Source: Paracoccaceae bacterium
GTDB lineage: Bacteria; Pseudomonadota; Alphaproteobacteria; Rhodobacterales; Rhodobacteraceae
DNA length: 60,856 nucleotides
NCBI GenBank assembly: GCA_016778765.1
Contig: JADHOV010000015.1
Coordinates: 1 to 60,856 of the forward strand
Reading direction: 5' to 3'
The position numbers and the translations under genes were made by a program. A model generated the notes under the pieces. The model had not been told where the DNA came from and did not search any database. It saw only the letters and a program-made list of their open reading frames with translations. Shown piece after piece: positions 1 to 9,068 of the stretch. The stretch's first letter is position 1, and each line of letters begins with the position of its first letter.

Positions 1-136
1 CAATCTGATCATAATCCTGAAATTCGCCAAATTGCTTCGTAATCGCAGCCGTCAATGTCGTCTTACCATGGTCAACGTGACCAATCGTGCCAATGTTGCA
101 ATGCGGCTTACTACGCTCAAACTTTTCCTTTGCCAT
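1..136 (-). CDS. tuf: Elongation factor Tu, N-terminal part (partial)
   Basis: Translating the minus strand from the ATG at 136-134 gives [20 protein letters not shown] followed by [14 protein letters not shown], the universally conserved start of EF-Tu including the GTP-binding P-loop (GHVDHGKT). Only the first 45 residues are in the window; the gene continues past the left edge. EF-Tu carries aminoacyl-tRNA to the ribosome as a GTPase. A gap of about 245 bp separates its start from the cytochrome P450 gene on the opposite strand and should hold both promoters; I see no other gene in that gap. Confidence 0.96.
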   Translation of the reverse strand, partial: MAKEKFERSKPHCNIGTIGHVDHGKTTLTAAITKQFGEFQDYDQI

Positions 137-382
137 GGTCCTCCGGCGCCTCGTGTTTTGGGGCAACAGCCCTGTTTCTCTCTGAGGCGGGCGTTTAGGA
201 CTTTCCTAAAAAAAAATCAAGTCTGAGTTTTTGTTCCCCGCTTTGGTTTACATTCTTCCAAAAAGACTGATCCGTCGGCTTAAAGAAAAACTGCTTGGCG
301 GTCGGCAAAACCTTGCCGGGTTCACGTTGATGTCAAACCAACAAGGTTTTGCCTTTGCTTGCGAAAGCAATAGATTTGTAAA

Positions 383-1768
383 ATGAACAGCACGCACGCC
401 TTTCCGACCCGCATCGCGCTTGTGACTGAGCCAATGGGCGTTATGCAATCGCTCTTGGCCGCACGGCAAAACGTTTTGTCGATCATTCCCGAAATTGCCA
501 CGCGGCAACCTATGGTTTCTGGAAAGACGGGAAAGCGATGGCATATGGTGATGGATCCCACCGCGCTGCGCCGGATGTTACTGGAGAACGTAGAAAACTA
601 TCCGAAATCGCAGGTGACCAAAAATTTGCTGAAGCCGGCAATCGGAGAATCATTATTTATCGCAGAAGGCGCGCATTGGCGCTGGCAACGGCGCGCCGCA
701 GCGCCGGTGTTCTCGCAGCGCAACGTGATGAACCTAAGCCCAATAATCTCCTCTGCAGCCGAACGTTGTTGCCAACGCCTTGCCGACAGCTCCCACCAAG
801 CGATTGATTTCTTAGATGAAATGGTCAAAACCACGTTTGATGTTATTTCGGATGTTACGTTTTCGGGAGATCGCGGATTTGACCGTTCGGCCGTACATCA
901 CGCCATCGACAGCTATATCGCCGAAGCCGGCCGCGTCTCCCTTTTTGACATTTTGGGCTTTCCAGATTGGATTCCCAGACCGAATCGGTTGCGCGCAGGC
1001 CCAGCGCTCAAAACAATGAAATCCCTTGCGGATAATGTGATCAATGAACGCCGCCAACAGGCGCAAAAATCACCCCCCGATTTATTAGATCTGCTGCTTG
1101 CAGGGCAAGACCCGAAAACCCAACGCAAAATGAACACTGCAGAATTACGCGATAATTTACTAACCTTTATCGTGGCAGGCCATGAAACCACGGCGTTAAC
1201 GCTGGCCTGGGCTTTATATTTGATCGCCAATGATCCCCAGAGACAAGACCAAGCCAGAACCGAAATTCAAAACAATGTAAGCGGCAAAATAGCCACAGGC
1301 GATGACGTGAAAAACCTGCCTTTTCTGCGCCAAATCATTGAGGAAACGCTGCGCCTTTATCCGCCTGCCGCTTTGGTTTCGCGCACCGCCATGGCCGCAG
1401 ATATGTTATGCGGGCGGAACATTCAAAAAGGCGATACTGTGATCATTCCAATCTATGCGCTGCACAGACATCACCTGCTTTGGCAGGATCCGGACGCTTT
1501 CACCCCAGAGCGGTTTGCTGATGCCAAAAAACTTGAACGCTACGCGTATCTGCCCTTTGGAGACGGACCGCGCATTTGTATCGGATCAAATTTTGCGATG
1601 AATGAAGCGATCATCATTTTGGCCAGCCTGCTCAAATCATTCCGTTTCAATCCTGTTTCAGGGCGCAATCCAACGCCGGAAATGATCTTAACCTTGCGCC
1701 CGGCGGGGGGCGTTTGGCTCACCACTGAAAAAATCGACGCAGAGCCCAATCCTCGGCTTGATTTCTAA
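383..1768 (+). CDS. Cytochrome P450
   Basis: The 461-residue protein has all P450 hallmarks: a WRWQRR C-helix motif near residue 100, the I-helix oxygen-activation motif AGHETT (265-270), the K-helix ETLR (321-324) and the heme-ligand loop FGDGPRICIG (392-401) with Cys399 as the axial thiolate. There is no N-terminal membrane anchor, so it should be soluble and catalyse O2-dependent hydroxylation of an unknown hydrophobic substrate. No ferredoxin or ferredoxin reductase gene lies next to it, so redox partners must come from elsewhere. It is monocistronic, divergent from tuf and followed by a 600-bp non-coding stretch. Family is certain; substrate and CYP subfamily are not determined. Confidence 0.93.
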   Translation: MNSTHAFPTRIALVTEPMGVMQSLLAARQNVLSIIPEIATRQPMVSGKTGKRWHMVMDPTALRRMLLENVENYPKSQVTKNLLKPAIGESLFIAEGAHWRWQRRAAAPVFSQRNVMNLSPIISSAAERCCQRLADSSHQAIDFLDEMVKTTFDVISDVTFSGDRGFDRSAVHHAIDSYIAEAGRVSLFDILGFPDWIPRPNRLRAGPALKTMKSLADNVINERRQQAQKSPPDLLDLLLAGQDPKTQRKMNTAELRDNLLTFIVAGHETTALTLAWALYLIANDPQRQDQARTEIQNNVSGKIATGDDVKNLPFLRQIIEETLRLYPPAALVSRTAMAADMLCGRNIQKGDTVIIPIYALHRHHLLWQDPDAFTPERFADAKKLERYAYLPFGDGPRICIGSNFAMNEAIIILASLLKSFRFNPVSGRNPTPEMILTLRPAGGVWLTTEKIDAEPNPRLDF

Positions 1769-2386
1769 CAAATAATAGCGGTCATCAGATCACGCTTTCG
1801 CCATCATCCAGCCTTAAAAAGTTTATGAAACGGTATTGGCGCGATGAAATATGGCAAAGCAACGCTTCGCAAGCATCTTGCATGCGTTCGCCCAGATGTT
1901 TGAGACCCACCTCAATCTTATTTGTGAGTAATGTGCTGCATACCATCCCCGCGGCGCAAACAAACGACCGCAATCGGGCCGCCTTGCACAACCATACCCC
2001 CAAATTTAAAATTAAAATCAGTTACTTATATCCCTTGCCCCATTATTTCCACTGAGCCAAGATCGAAGCAAGAGATCACCCATTTCCAAATATTAATGCA
2101 AAAGCCAGCATAAAAACCACCCGGCAGCTGCCAGGTAACGCCTGTCTTAACAGCGAGACTATCTTAAAATTAACATCCCAATGCGCGCGGAAATAAGTCC
2201 AAAAGAATATCAGCTTTCTATACAAAAGAAGATAAATTGCCACATTTTAAACAAATTATAGCTTTAAATATCATATTCGATTAACGTCTGAGCCTGCATA
2301 AAAAATTTGATAGCTTATTTTAAAGAATTTTGACCAAGGCGTGTAAACGCGAGCAATGCGCGCTTATTGAGAAAACGGGTGCCTCT
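1769..2386. other. AT-rich intergenic stretch before chvI
   Basis: About 620 bp without a convincing gene. It becomes strongly AT-rich towards 2200-2330, consistent with a promoter region for chvI. A perfect 10-bp palindrome (GGCAGCTGCC, 2123-2132) is present but has no recognised role. Short open frames on both strands (for example minus strand 1785-2003) have no recognisable similarity and no good ribosome binding site. Degraded coding sequence cannot be excluded. Confidence 0.4.
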
Positions 2387-3091
2387 ATGACCAAGATATT
2401 AACCGTAGATGATGACCGGCATATATTAACCTCCCTTTCCGTCATTCTAAAGGCGGAAGGATTTGAGGTAGAGGCCTTTCCTGATGGCGCCGCGGCCCTC
2501 GACGCCTTTTCCAGGGTCAAACCAGACCTTGCCGTAATAGATATTAAAATGCCCAGAATGGACGGTCTGGAATTGTTTCAAAAACTTCGGCAGAAAAGTT
2601 GGCTTCCGATCATTTTTCTAACCTCTAAAGATGATGAGATTGATGAAATTTTGGGTCTACGGTTGGGCGCGGACGAATATATCACCAAACCTTTTTCCGA
2701 ACGGTTACTGATCGAACGCATCCGAACCTTACTGCGCCGCCACGATCTTATCGCGGGAAAAGTTGAAACGGATAAAAGCGACACAAACGTCATGAAACGG
2801 GGCAATTTAACAATGGATCCCCAACGCCACACGGTGCAATGGAAAGGCATCCATGTGGCGCTTACGATCACCGAGTTTTTATTGCTGCAAGCCTTGGCAA
2901 TCCGTCTGGGCTTTGTGAAAAGCCGCGATCAATTGATGAACGTGGCCTATGGGGATCAAGTTTATGTCGATGACCGCACGATTGACAGCCATGTAAAACG
3001 CCTGCGTAAAAAAATGCGCGTGGCGGAGGAAAGCTTTGCGGCGATTGAAACGCTTTATGGCATTGGGTATCGCTATAATGACACTTGGTAG
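2387..3091 (+). CDS. chvI: Two-component response regulator ChvI
   Basis: OmpR/PhoB-type regulator of 234 residues. The receiver domain has the acidic pair DDD (8-10), phospho-acceptor Asp52 in DIKMPRMDG, and Lys101 in ITKPF; a winged-helix DNA-binding domain ends with DSHVKRLRKKMR and a GIGYRY turn. The ATG at 2387 is preferred over an upstream in-frame TTG because MTKILTVDDD matches the usual ChvI start. It is followed after 3 nt by the sensor kinase gene. In alphaproteobacteria ChvG/ChvI controls envelope, acid-stress and central carbon genes; linkage to hprK and PTS genes is the classic arrangement. Confidence 0.93.
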   Translation: MTKILTVDDDRHILTSLSVILKAEGFEVEAFPDGAAALDAFSRVKPDLAVIDIKMPRMDGLELFQKLRQKSWLPIIFLTSKDDEIDEILGLRLGADEYITKPFSERLLIERIRTLLRRHDLIAGKVETDKSDTNVMKRGNLTMDPQRHTVQWKGIHVALTITEFLLLQALAIRLGFVKSRDQLMNVAYGDQVYVDDRTIDSHVKRLRKKMRVAEESFAAIETLYGIGYRYNDTW

Positions 3092-3094
3092 GAT

Positions 3095-4855
3095 ATGACG
3101 ACCGGCGATCGTTCTCACAGCGCAACCGAATCCGCAGAGGCGGAGCGCGAAACGCATCAGTCCGAGGGTATTGGGGCGCGCCACTGGCCTAAGCTGGTTC
3201 GCGCGCACCAATCCAAAGAACCCCAGAACCAAAATTGGATCGCAAAGGCATCGGGCGCGCTATCACGGCGCTTGCACAACTCAAAAACTTTAATCATCTC
3301 GATAAATGTGGTTCTGGTTATAAGCTTGCTGCTATTCAACGCAGCAACGCTGTATAGATGGCCGGCATTGATTGAAACACTACATCAGAACGACCCTGAC
3401 TACACGGCTGACCAGATTTTTCACACGCTTATCCCAAAGCTCGCGCAGATGGATACATGGCGGGATCACAATGCGCAATTAAAGGCTTATACAGATCAGA
3501 TTGATGCACAGGTAAATGGACAAATAACGCTGTTCGGTATGCGGGGTGAAATCTTGGCGCAAACGTCTCTTCATCCAGATCCTGGGTCGCATAATGACCC
3601 TCAAACCCATTACATCTCTCAGCAAAGTTTTGCAGCGATTCAACCTGATGCAGAAGCGACCTCACATTTTGTATCGTTGGAGCAACTGCTTTCTGCAGCA
3701 ATCCATAAAACATTTCAGAACGCATATCGACACGCCGATTTCAACATTCGATCAAACATCGGCAATTTATATTTTTTAGAAACTGGCATTATTAAGCATA
3801 AGGATAAAATCCTTGGCGCTTTGGCCATTTTCATTGAAGATTCTGCGCGGCAAAAGATCTATTCTGATTTGCGTGTCCAAAGCGTTGCAGCGGTTGGTTT
3901 TGGTATTTTAGCCTCTGTCTTAATCAGCCTATTAATTTTTTATCGGGTCAGCCACCCAATCACTGTGCTGACAAGGCGACTTCAGCAGAAGAATGCGCAA
4001 ACAAGCCTACCTTTGCACCAACTCATACTTGAGCAAGCGTCTCAAGCACCAGAGGGCAGCGAAGTGGCGAATCTAACCGCCGTTTTACGTGAAATAAACC
4101 GCAAATATTACCAGCAAATAGATATGCAAAACCGATTTACAAGCGACGTGATACATGAGGTCAAAAATCCGCTCACCTCGCTGCGCGCAGCTGCAAAAGC
4201 GCTAGAATTGGTAAAGGAAGAGACCCAACGCCAGCATCTTCTTGGAATAATCCAAGAAGATGTGCTGCGGATGGAACGCTTGCTAAATGATATTGGAGCT
4301 GCCGGAAGGCTCGATGGCGAACTCGAGCAAGAAACCTTTGCCAGTTTTGAAATAGGCCAGTTGCTGCGCAACATTGCGCAACAATATGATCCGGTAGCAG
4401 CAGAAAAAGATATCACGATCGAATTGGAGCTGCCTCAAAAAACAATCATCATTAATGGCTTAGAAAAGCGGCTTGCGCAGGTGTTTGAAAACTTGGCCAC
4501 CAATGCGATAAGTTTCTGCGACGCCGGTGGTATTATTCGTATCTGGATAAAATTACAGACTGATACCTGTTTGGCGGTTATCGAGGATACCGGACCCGAC
4601 TTCCCGAACGGCTCATTGGATAAAATTTTCGATCGCTTCTATTCTGATCGACCTAACGGCGCTTTTGGCGCGCATTCTGGATTAGGTTTGAGCATTTCAA
4701 AAAAAATAATTGAGGCGCATGGCGGTGTGATCTGGGCAGAAAATATCACATCCAAGCTCTCAACAGGCGAAGAGAGTGATATTTTAGGGGCAAGGCTTTT
4801 GGTTGGCCTGCCGCGAATATGTAGTGAAACAACGAATTACACGGGGATAACATGA
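3095..4855 (+). CDS. chvG: Sensor histidine kinase ChvG
   Basis: 586-residue membrane kinase. A basic cytoplasmic N-terminus is followed by TM1 (about 65-85), a periplasmic sensor domain of about 175 residues, TM2 (about 262-284) and a HAMP linker. The kinase core has the H-box HEVKNP (phospho-acceptor His354), N-box ENLATN (Asn470), G1 DTG (498-500) and G2 GLGL (529-532). It is expected to phosphorylate ChvI, encoded 3 nt upstream. Its stop overlaps the hprK start (ATGA), implying translational coupling to the PTS genes. In related species the periplasmic repressor ExoR inhibits this kinase; none is encoded here. Confidence 0.92.
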   Translation: MTTGDRSHSATESAEAERETHQSEGIGARHWPKLVRAHQSKEPQNQNWIAKASGALSRRLHNSKTLIISINVVLVISLLLFNAATLYRWPALIETLHQNDPDYTADQIFHTLIPKLAQMDTWRDHNAQLKAYTDQIDAQVNGQITLFGMRGEILAQTSLHPDPGSHNDPQTHYISQQSFAAIQPDAEATSHFVSLEQLLSAAIHKTFQNAYRHADFNIRSNIGNLYFLETGIIKHKDKILGALAIFIEDSARQKIYSDLRVQSVAAVGFGILASVLISLLIFYRVSHPITVLTRRLQQKNAQTSLPLHQLILEQASQAPEGSEVANLTAVLREINRKYYQQIDMQNRFTSDVIHEVKNPLTSLRAAAKALELVKEETQRQHLLGIIQEDVLRMERLLNDIGAAGRLDGELEQETFASFEIGQLLRNIAQQYDPVAAEKDITIELELPQKTIIINGLEKRLAQVFENLATNAISFCDAGGIIRIWIKLQTDTCLAVIEDTGPDFPNGSLDKIFDRFYSDRPNGAFGAHSGLGLSISKKIIEAHGGVIWAENITSKLSTGEESDILGARLLVGLPRICSETTNYTGIT

Positions 4856-5289
4856 TACTGCATGCAAGCTGCATCGATATCGATGGGCGCGGCATCCTGA
4901 TTTTGGGAGAGTCTGGAAGTGGGAAATCATCCCTCGCCATTCAGTTGATCGCGCTCGGCGCCTCATTGGTTGCGGATGATAAAACGCTGGTAACACGGGT
5001 AGAAAACCACGTGGTCGCGCGGTGCCCCGCCACCATCAAAGGCCTGATCGAAGCGCGCGGAATTGGCTTTTTAAGACCAAAGCTGGTGCAAGAAACACGG
5101 CTTCAATTGATAATTGACCTGAACCAGCGCGAAACCTCTCGCCTTCCTGAGCAAAAATACCATGATTTATTTGGAGTCAAACTTTCATTAATTTATCCAA
5201 CACAGATGGACGGATTTGCCTCGGCAGTCTATATCCTAGCGCAAAGCGGTTTAGCGCAGGATCAAAATTTGTCCGATGACAACAGCTGA
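4852..5289 (+). CDS. hprK: HPr kinase/phosphorylase, short form
   Basis: 145 residues with a Walker A loop GESGSGKS (19-26) and the downstream LVADD motif of the HprK C-terminal domain. It lacks the N-terminal domain of Firmicutes HprK, as is normal in alphaproteobacteria, where the protein is about 140-150 residues. It phosphorylates HPr on the regulatory serine (Ser49 of the HPr encoded at 6580). It starts inside the chvG stop codon and its end overlaps rapZ by 14 nt, so chvG, hprK and rapZ are tightly coupled. Confidence 0.92.
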   Translation: MILHASCIDIDGRGILILGESGSGKSSLAIQLIALGASLVADDKTLVTRVENHVVARCPATIKGLIEARGIGFLRPKLVQETRLQLIIDLNQRETSRLPEQKYHDLFGVKLSLIYPTQMDGFASAVYILAQSGLAQDQNLSDDNS

Positions 5290-6139
5290 CCAAATTACCT
5301 TGGTTCTTGTAACCGGTCCATCGGGCGCGGGACGATCCTCTGCTATCAACGCTTTGGAAGAATTGGAATTTGAAACCATCGATAACTTGCCAATTTCCTT
5401 AATAGACAAGGTGGCCACTTCTTCAAAAACATCCAAACCCTTGGCGATTGGGTTGGATATTCGAAACCGCGACTTTTCCATCCAAGCCATCATCAACTCG
5501 ATTGCCCAATTAAAAGCGCTGCCCAAAATCAAAGCAACCGTCCTGTTTGTTGATTGTGATCCAAAAGTGCTCAATCTGCGGTTTTCTGAAACCCGGCGCA
5601 AACACCCATTTGCACCCCGAGAAACCATCCAAGACGGGATCGCGCATGAGATCGAACTCTTAATCCCCATCAAAGCCAAAGCGGATCTATTAATCGATAC
5701 ATCTGACTTGACGCCACATGAATTGCGCGCGCAGATCAAACATCATTTTGACGGTGGGAAAAATACCGATTTGGCCGTGATCTTGAAATCATTTTCCTAC
5801 AAAAAAGGGGTACCTGTCGGCGCTGATATGGTGCTCGATATGCGGTTTTTAAAAAACCCACATTGGCAACCAGCCTTGCGGGCAGGCGATGGGCGAGATC
5901 AGACTGTACAAGACTATGTCGCCAGCGATCCAGCTTTTACAGAATTTTTCCAAAAAACCCATGCATTGATCCTATTCCTACTTCCTGCCTATAAGAGAGA
6001 AGGAAAAACCCAATTCACATTGGCTTTTGGCTGCACGGGGGGGCAACACAGATCCGTAACCCTCGTGGAGTTAATGGCACAGGCTTTAGAAGATTGTGGC
6101 TGGAATGTGTTGACGCAGCATATGGAATTGGACGAGTAA
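5276..6139 (+). CDS. rapZ: RNase adapter RapZ / YvcJ-family nucleotide-binding protein
   Basis: 287-residue P-loop protein. The Walker A sequence GPSGAGRS (14-21) has Arg where Lys is usual; I recall this as common in alphaproteobacterial members. The family signature FETIDNLP follows, and the C-terminal domain carries FGCTGGQHRS. In enterobacteria RapZ binds glucosamine-6-phosphate and guides RNase E to the small RNA GlmZ; the alphaproteobacterial role is less clear. It sits between hprK (14-nt overlap) and the PTS EIIA gene (48-nt gap), the conserved PTS-regulatory context. Confidence 0.92.
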   Translation: MTTADQITLVLVTGPSGAGRSSAINALEELEFETIDNLPISLIDKVATSSKTSKPLAIGLDIRNRDFSIQAIINSIAQLKALPKIKATVLFVDCDPKVLNLRFSETRRKHPFAPRETIQDGIAHEIELLIPIKAKADLLIDTSDLTPHELRAQIKHHFDGGKNTDLAVILKSFSYKKGVPVGADMVLDMRFLKNPHWQPALRAGDGRDQTVQDYVASDPAFTEFFQKTHALILFLLPAYKREGKTQFTLAFGCTGGQHRSVTLVELMAQALEDCGWNVLTQHMELDE

Positions 6140-6187
6140 GAGCTATATTGAGTAGGGATATAGGCGGCGGAAGGTAAGGGCGGTCAG

Positions 6188-6580
6188 GTGATTGGAATTG
6201 TAATTGTCGCGCATGGTGGTCTTGCAAAAGAGTATTTGGCCGCAGTGGAGCATGTCGTGGGCAAACAAAAAAGCATCGCCACCATTGGTATCAGCGCCGA
6301 GTATGACAGGGCCTTCATGGAAGCCGAAATTTGTAACGCCGCCGATCACGTTGATAGCGGTGATGGGGTGGTTGTGGTGACCGATATGTTTGGCGGAAGC
6401 CCCTGCAATCTGTCGTTGCAAGCTTGCAGGCCGCAGGATCGTAAAATCATTTACGGCGCAAACCTACCCATGTTGATCAAGCTTACAAAATCACGGCGGC
6501 TCTCGGTCCAAGACGCAGTGGATATCTCTTTGGACGCCGGGCGCAAATATATTGATTGCCATGATGGCTCGGGACTCTGA
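6188..6580 (+). CDS. ptsM: PTS EIIA component, mannose family (regulatory)
   Basis: 130-residue EIIA-Man protein with the phosphorylatable His9 in MIGIVIVAHGG and the DMFGGSPCN motif near residue 63. A GTG start at 6188 gives this standard N-terminus. No EIIB or EIIC permease gene is nearby, so it belongs to the truncated, regulatory PTS of alphaproteobacteria that senses metabolic state rather than importing sugar. Its stop and the HPr start share one base (TGATG). Confidence 0.93.
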   Translation: MIGIVIVAHGGLAKEYLAAVEHVVGKQKSIATIGISAEYDRAFMEAEICNAADHVDSGDGVVVVTDMFGGSPCNLSLQACRPQDRKIIYGANLPMLIKLTKSRRLSVQDAVDISLDAGRKYIDCHDGSGL

Positions 6581-6858
6581 TGCAAGATACATATTCTGAA
6601 CGCTTTGAAATTATCAATGAAAAGGGCTTACACGCTCGCGCGGCAGCCAAGCTGGTTGAAACCGTTGAAAGATATGACGCTACGGCAGAGATCTTCAAAG
6701 ATGGTTTACAGGCTTGCGGCAATAGCATTATGGGCCTTTTGATGTTGGCAGCCTCCCGCGGAACCTCTATTGACGTGCACACCAAAGGAAACCAAGCCAA
6801 GGATCTGTCAGAAGCGATTGGCGTCTTGATAGCCGCTAGATTCGGCGAAGACTTCTGA
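6580..6858 (+). CDS. ptsH: Phosphocarrier protein HPr
   Basis: 92 residues with the catalytic His18 in GLHARAA (EI-dependent phosphorylation) and a serine at residue 49 (NSIMGLL), the site modified by HprK. Both sites are intact, so the encoded kinase three genes upstream has a valid target. Enzyme I (ptsP) is not in this window. It is translationally coupled to the EIIA gene and lies 19 nt before the acyltransferase gene. Confidence 0.95.
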   Translation: MQDTYSERFEIINEKGLHARAAAKLVETVERYDATAEIFKDGLQACGNSIMGLLMLAASRGTSIDVHTKGNQAKDLSEAIGVLIAARFGEDF

Positions 6859-6877
6859 AGACAAAAAAGGAAATACT

Positions 6878-7777
6878 GTGGTGGAGCAGATACAACAAAC
6901 CCGGGGGTTAAGAGATGATCAGCCCCTCTCCAAACCTGTGGATCCGGATATTCCTTATGACAGGCGCAAACTGTCCTATGCCAAAACCTTTAAAAACCCA
7001 GCCCAGCGCAGAACCATCCAAACCATTGAATTTTTAACCGGCAAGCTGCGCCTGCTGCGGGTCATACGCAAATTTGAGGCCCGGGGCGTTCCGGTTGGCC
7101 AGGCCTTTTGGAAACAAGCTTTGGACATCATGAATGTCGAGCTGCAAACCCCGCAAAGCCAAATCGATAAAATTCCCAGAGAGGGTCCACTGGTTATCAC
7201 GGCGAATCATCCCCATGGATTGGTCGATGGTATGATTCTTGGAGAACTAATCGGGCGCGTACGCACGGATTATAAAATCTTAACCCGCACCTTGCTCACT
7301 GGTATTGCCGAAATTGAAAACTTTATGATTCCTGTTCCCTTTGCGCATGACAGCCAGGCACTGGAAAAAAACCTTGAAATGCGAAAAAGCGCAATGTCGC
7401 ATCTGAAAAATGGCGGTGTGGTGGTTCTATTCCCTTCTGGCGCCGTGGCGGCGTCTAAAACGATCTTCGGCCCCGCGATAGAGGCAGAATGGAACCCATT
7501 TACCTCGAAAATGATCCAGCGCTCAAACGCGCGCGTCTTACCGATTTTTTTTCCCGGCGCAAACTCGCGCATTTATCAAATTGCCAACCAAATTTCTGCC
7601 ACGCTGCGCCAAGGGTTACTGCTGCATGAAGTGGTTCATGCGATGAACAAGCCCCAAGCGCCGGTGGTTGGGGATGTGATCGAGCGCGATGCGATTAAAG
7701 ACTGGGCGTCTAATCCGCGCGGCTTTGTAAATTGGCTGCGCGCAGAGACGCTTGGGCTTGCCGATAAGAAAAGCTGA
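6878..7777 (+). CDS. Lysophospholipid acyltransferase family protein (PlsC-like)
   Basis: 299 residues with the acyltransferase motif I NHPHGLVD (110-117, the NHX4D variant) and motif III LFPSGAVA (184-191). Such enzymes acylate lysophosphatidate or related lysolipids at the inner membrane face. A GTG start at 6878 is preceded by AAGGA with good spacing. There is a non-conserved 100-residue N-terminal part. It is the last gene of the chvI-ptsH cluster on the plus strand. The exact acceptor is not predictable; it is longer than typical PlsC (about 240). Confidence 0.85.
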   Translation: MVEQIQQTRGLRDDQPLSKPVDPDIPYDRRKLSYAKTFKNPAQRRTIQTIEFLTGKLRLLRVIRKFEARGVPVGQAFWKQALDIMNVELQTPQSQIDKIPREGPLVITANHPHGLVDGMILGELIGRVRTDYKILTRTLLTGIAEIENFMIPVPFAHDSQALEKNLEMRKSAMSHLKNGGVVVLFPSGAVAASKTIFGPAIEAEWNPFTSKMIQRSNARVLPIFFPGANSRIYQIANQISATLRQGLLLHEVVHAMNKPQAPVVGDVIERDAIKDWASNPRGFVNWLRAETLGLADKKS

Positions 7778-7804
7778 GCCAGAGCGACTATGAGGCGGCG
7801 ACGT

Positions 7805-8680
7805 TTAGCGCGTCGGCACGGGGGTTGGGCCTCGATAATCATAAAATCCACGCTGCGTTTTACGCCCGAGCCAACCGGCTTCTACATATTTGGTCATTAA
7901 CGGACAGGGCCGGTATTTGGTATCGGCCAACCCATCATGCAGCACATTCATAATCGCCAAACACGTATCCAACCCGATAAAATCGGCCAGTTCGAGTGGT
8001 CCCATCGGATGATTGGCCCCCAGACGCATCGATTGATCAATCGATTCAACCGACCCCACACCTTCGTAAAGCGTGTAAACGGCTTCATTGATCATCGGCA
8101 TTAAAATCCGATTCACGATAAATGCAGGAAAATCTTCAGCGCTGGCCGCTGTTTTACCAAGCCTATTAACCACCGCGAGGCAGCTATCATAGGTCGCCTT
8201 ATCCGTGGCAATTCCACGAATAAGCTCAACAAGATCCATCACCGGCACCGGGTTCATAAAATGAAACCCCATAAACTTTTCTGGCCGATCCGTACGGCTG
8301 GCCAAGCGCGTAATTGAGATCGAAGAGGTGTTCGATGTCAAAATGGTATGAGGCTGCAAATGCGGCACAAGCGCCTCAAAGAGGCTATGTTTCAGCGCCT
8401 CTTTTTCAGTTGCCGCTTCAATCACCAAATCCGCAGCGCCCAAATCGGACAGGGCCAATGTGGTAGAAATCCGCGCGATGGCGTCAACTTTCTGATCAGC
8501 GGTTATTTTCGCGCCTTTAACCTGACGCGCCAAATTGCGATCAATAACAATGCGCGCATTGTCCAAAGCCGCCTGATTAAGATCCGTTATCGTCACCTGA
8601 TATCCGGCCAGCGCCAGAACATGCGCAATACCATTGCCCATCTGCCCGGCCCCGATCACTCCGACTTTTTGAATATCCAC
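7805..8680 (-). CDS. hbd: 3-hydroxybutyryl-CoA dehydrogenase
   Basis: Reading from the GTG at 8680, preceded by AGGAG at proper spacing, gives a 291-residue protein beginning with the Rossmann fold GVIGAGQMGNGIAH (7-20). The catalytic His140 lies in MGFHFMNPV, and the C-terminal domain keeps the NHPMGPLELADFIGLD signature of short 3-hydroxyacyl-CoA dehydrogenases. It oxidises (S)-3-hydroxybutyryl-CoA with NAD(P). It lies downstream of etfBA on the same strand, a common pairing for acyl-CoA oxidation, but a terminator between them (9018-9040) implies its own promoter. An in-frame ATG 39 nt upstream is less likely. Confidence 0.93.
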   Translation of the reverse strand: MDIQKVGVIGAGQMGNGIAHVLALAGYQVTITDLNQAALDNARIVIDRNLARQVKGAKITADQKVDAIARISTTLALSDLGAADLVIEAATEKEALKHSLFEALVPHLQPHTILTSNTSSISITRLASRTDRPEKFMGFHFMNPVPVMDLVELIRGIATDKATYDSCLAVVNRLGKTAASAEDFPAFIVNRILMPMINEAVYTLYEGVGSVESIDQSMRLGANHPMGPLELADFIGLDTCLAIMNVLHDGLADTKYRPCPLMTKYVEAGWLGRKTQRGFYDYRGPTPVPTR

Positions 8681-9017
8681 GCCGCGCGCTCCTCTTAATG
8701 CTTGGCAGAGCATAGGCATTCAGAGCAAAGAGGTGCAAGGGCTGGCGGTTTTCTTATCAAAATTTTCTAAAGCCTTTTCTAAAAGTTGCAAAAAGAAAGG
8801 GCCAAATGCTTTGCCAACCTTTAAAGAGCATGCCCAGCCGCGCTGCGCATTTGAAATCAGGCCCAATAATATGCGCCAAAACCAACTTAGAATTTTCGCT
8901 TCACCGCGCTAAAAAACCTAACCAACTGGCATGTCGACTTGGATATAGTCACAGCGCTTAGATCAATCTACTAGCGGCTCAAGGCTGCGCCAAATCGCCA
9001 GAGGCGCATCACGCAAT
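8681..9017. other. Intergenic region between hbd and the etf terminator
   Basis: About 340 bp with no supported gene on either strand. It must contain the hbd promoter (minus strand). I see no clear repeat or known RNA motif. Confidence 0.5.
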
Positions 9018-9040
9018 AAAAAAGCCCGCGCATGCGGGCT
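9018..9040 (-). terminator. Rho-independent terminator of etfBA
   Basis: On the minus strand a 7-bp GC-rich stem (AGCCCGC / GCGGGCT, plus-strand 9023-9029 and 9034-9040) with a 4-nt loop is followed by a run of T. It lies 29 bp after the etfA stop codon, the right place and orientation to end the etf transcript. Confidence 0.88.
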
Positions 9041-9068
9041 TCTTGCTCTGTAAATTTATAGGCTTGGT

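Noticed and set aside
1785-2003. 72-residue minus-strand open frame after the P450 gene
   Set aside because: No recognisable family, no good ribosome binding site; another frame across the same DNA looks equally protein-like, so there is no support for a gene.
2330-2386. Upstream TTG start for chvI
   Set aside because: It would add 19 residues not found in ChvI proteins; the ATG at 2387 begins the receiver domain as expected.
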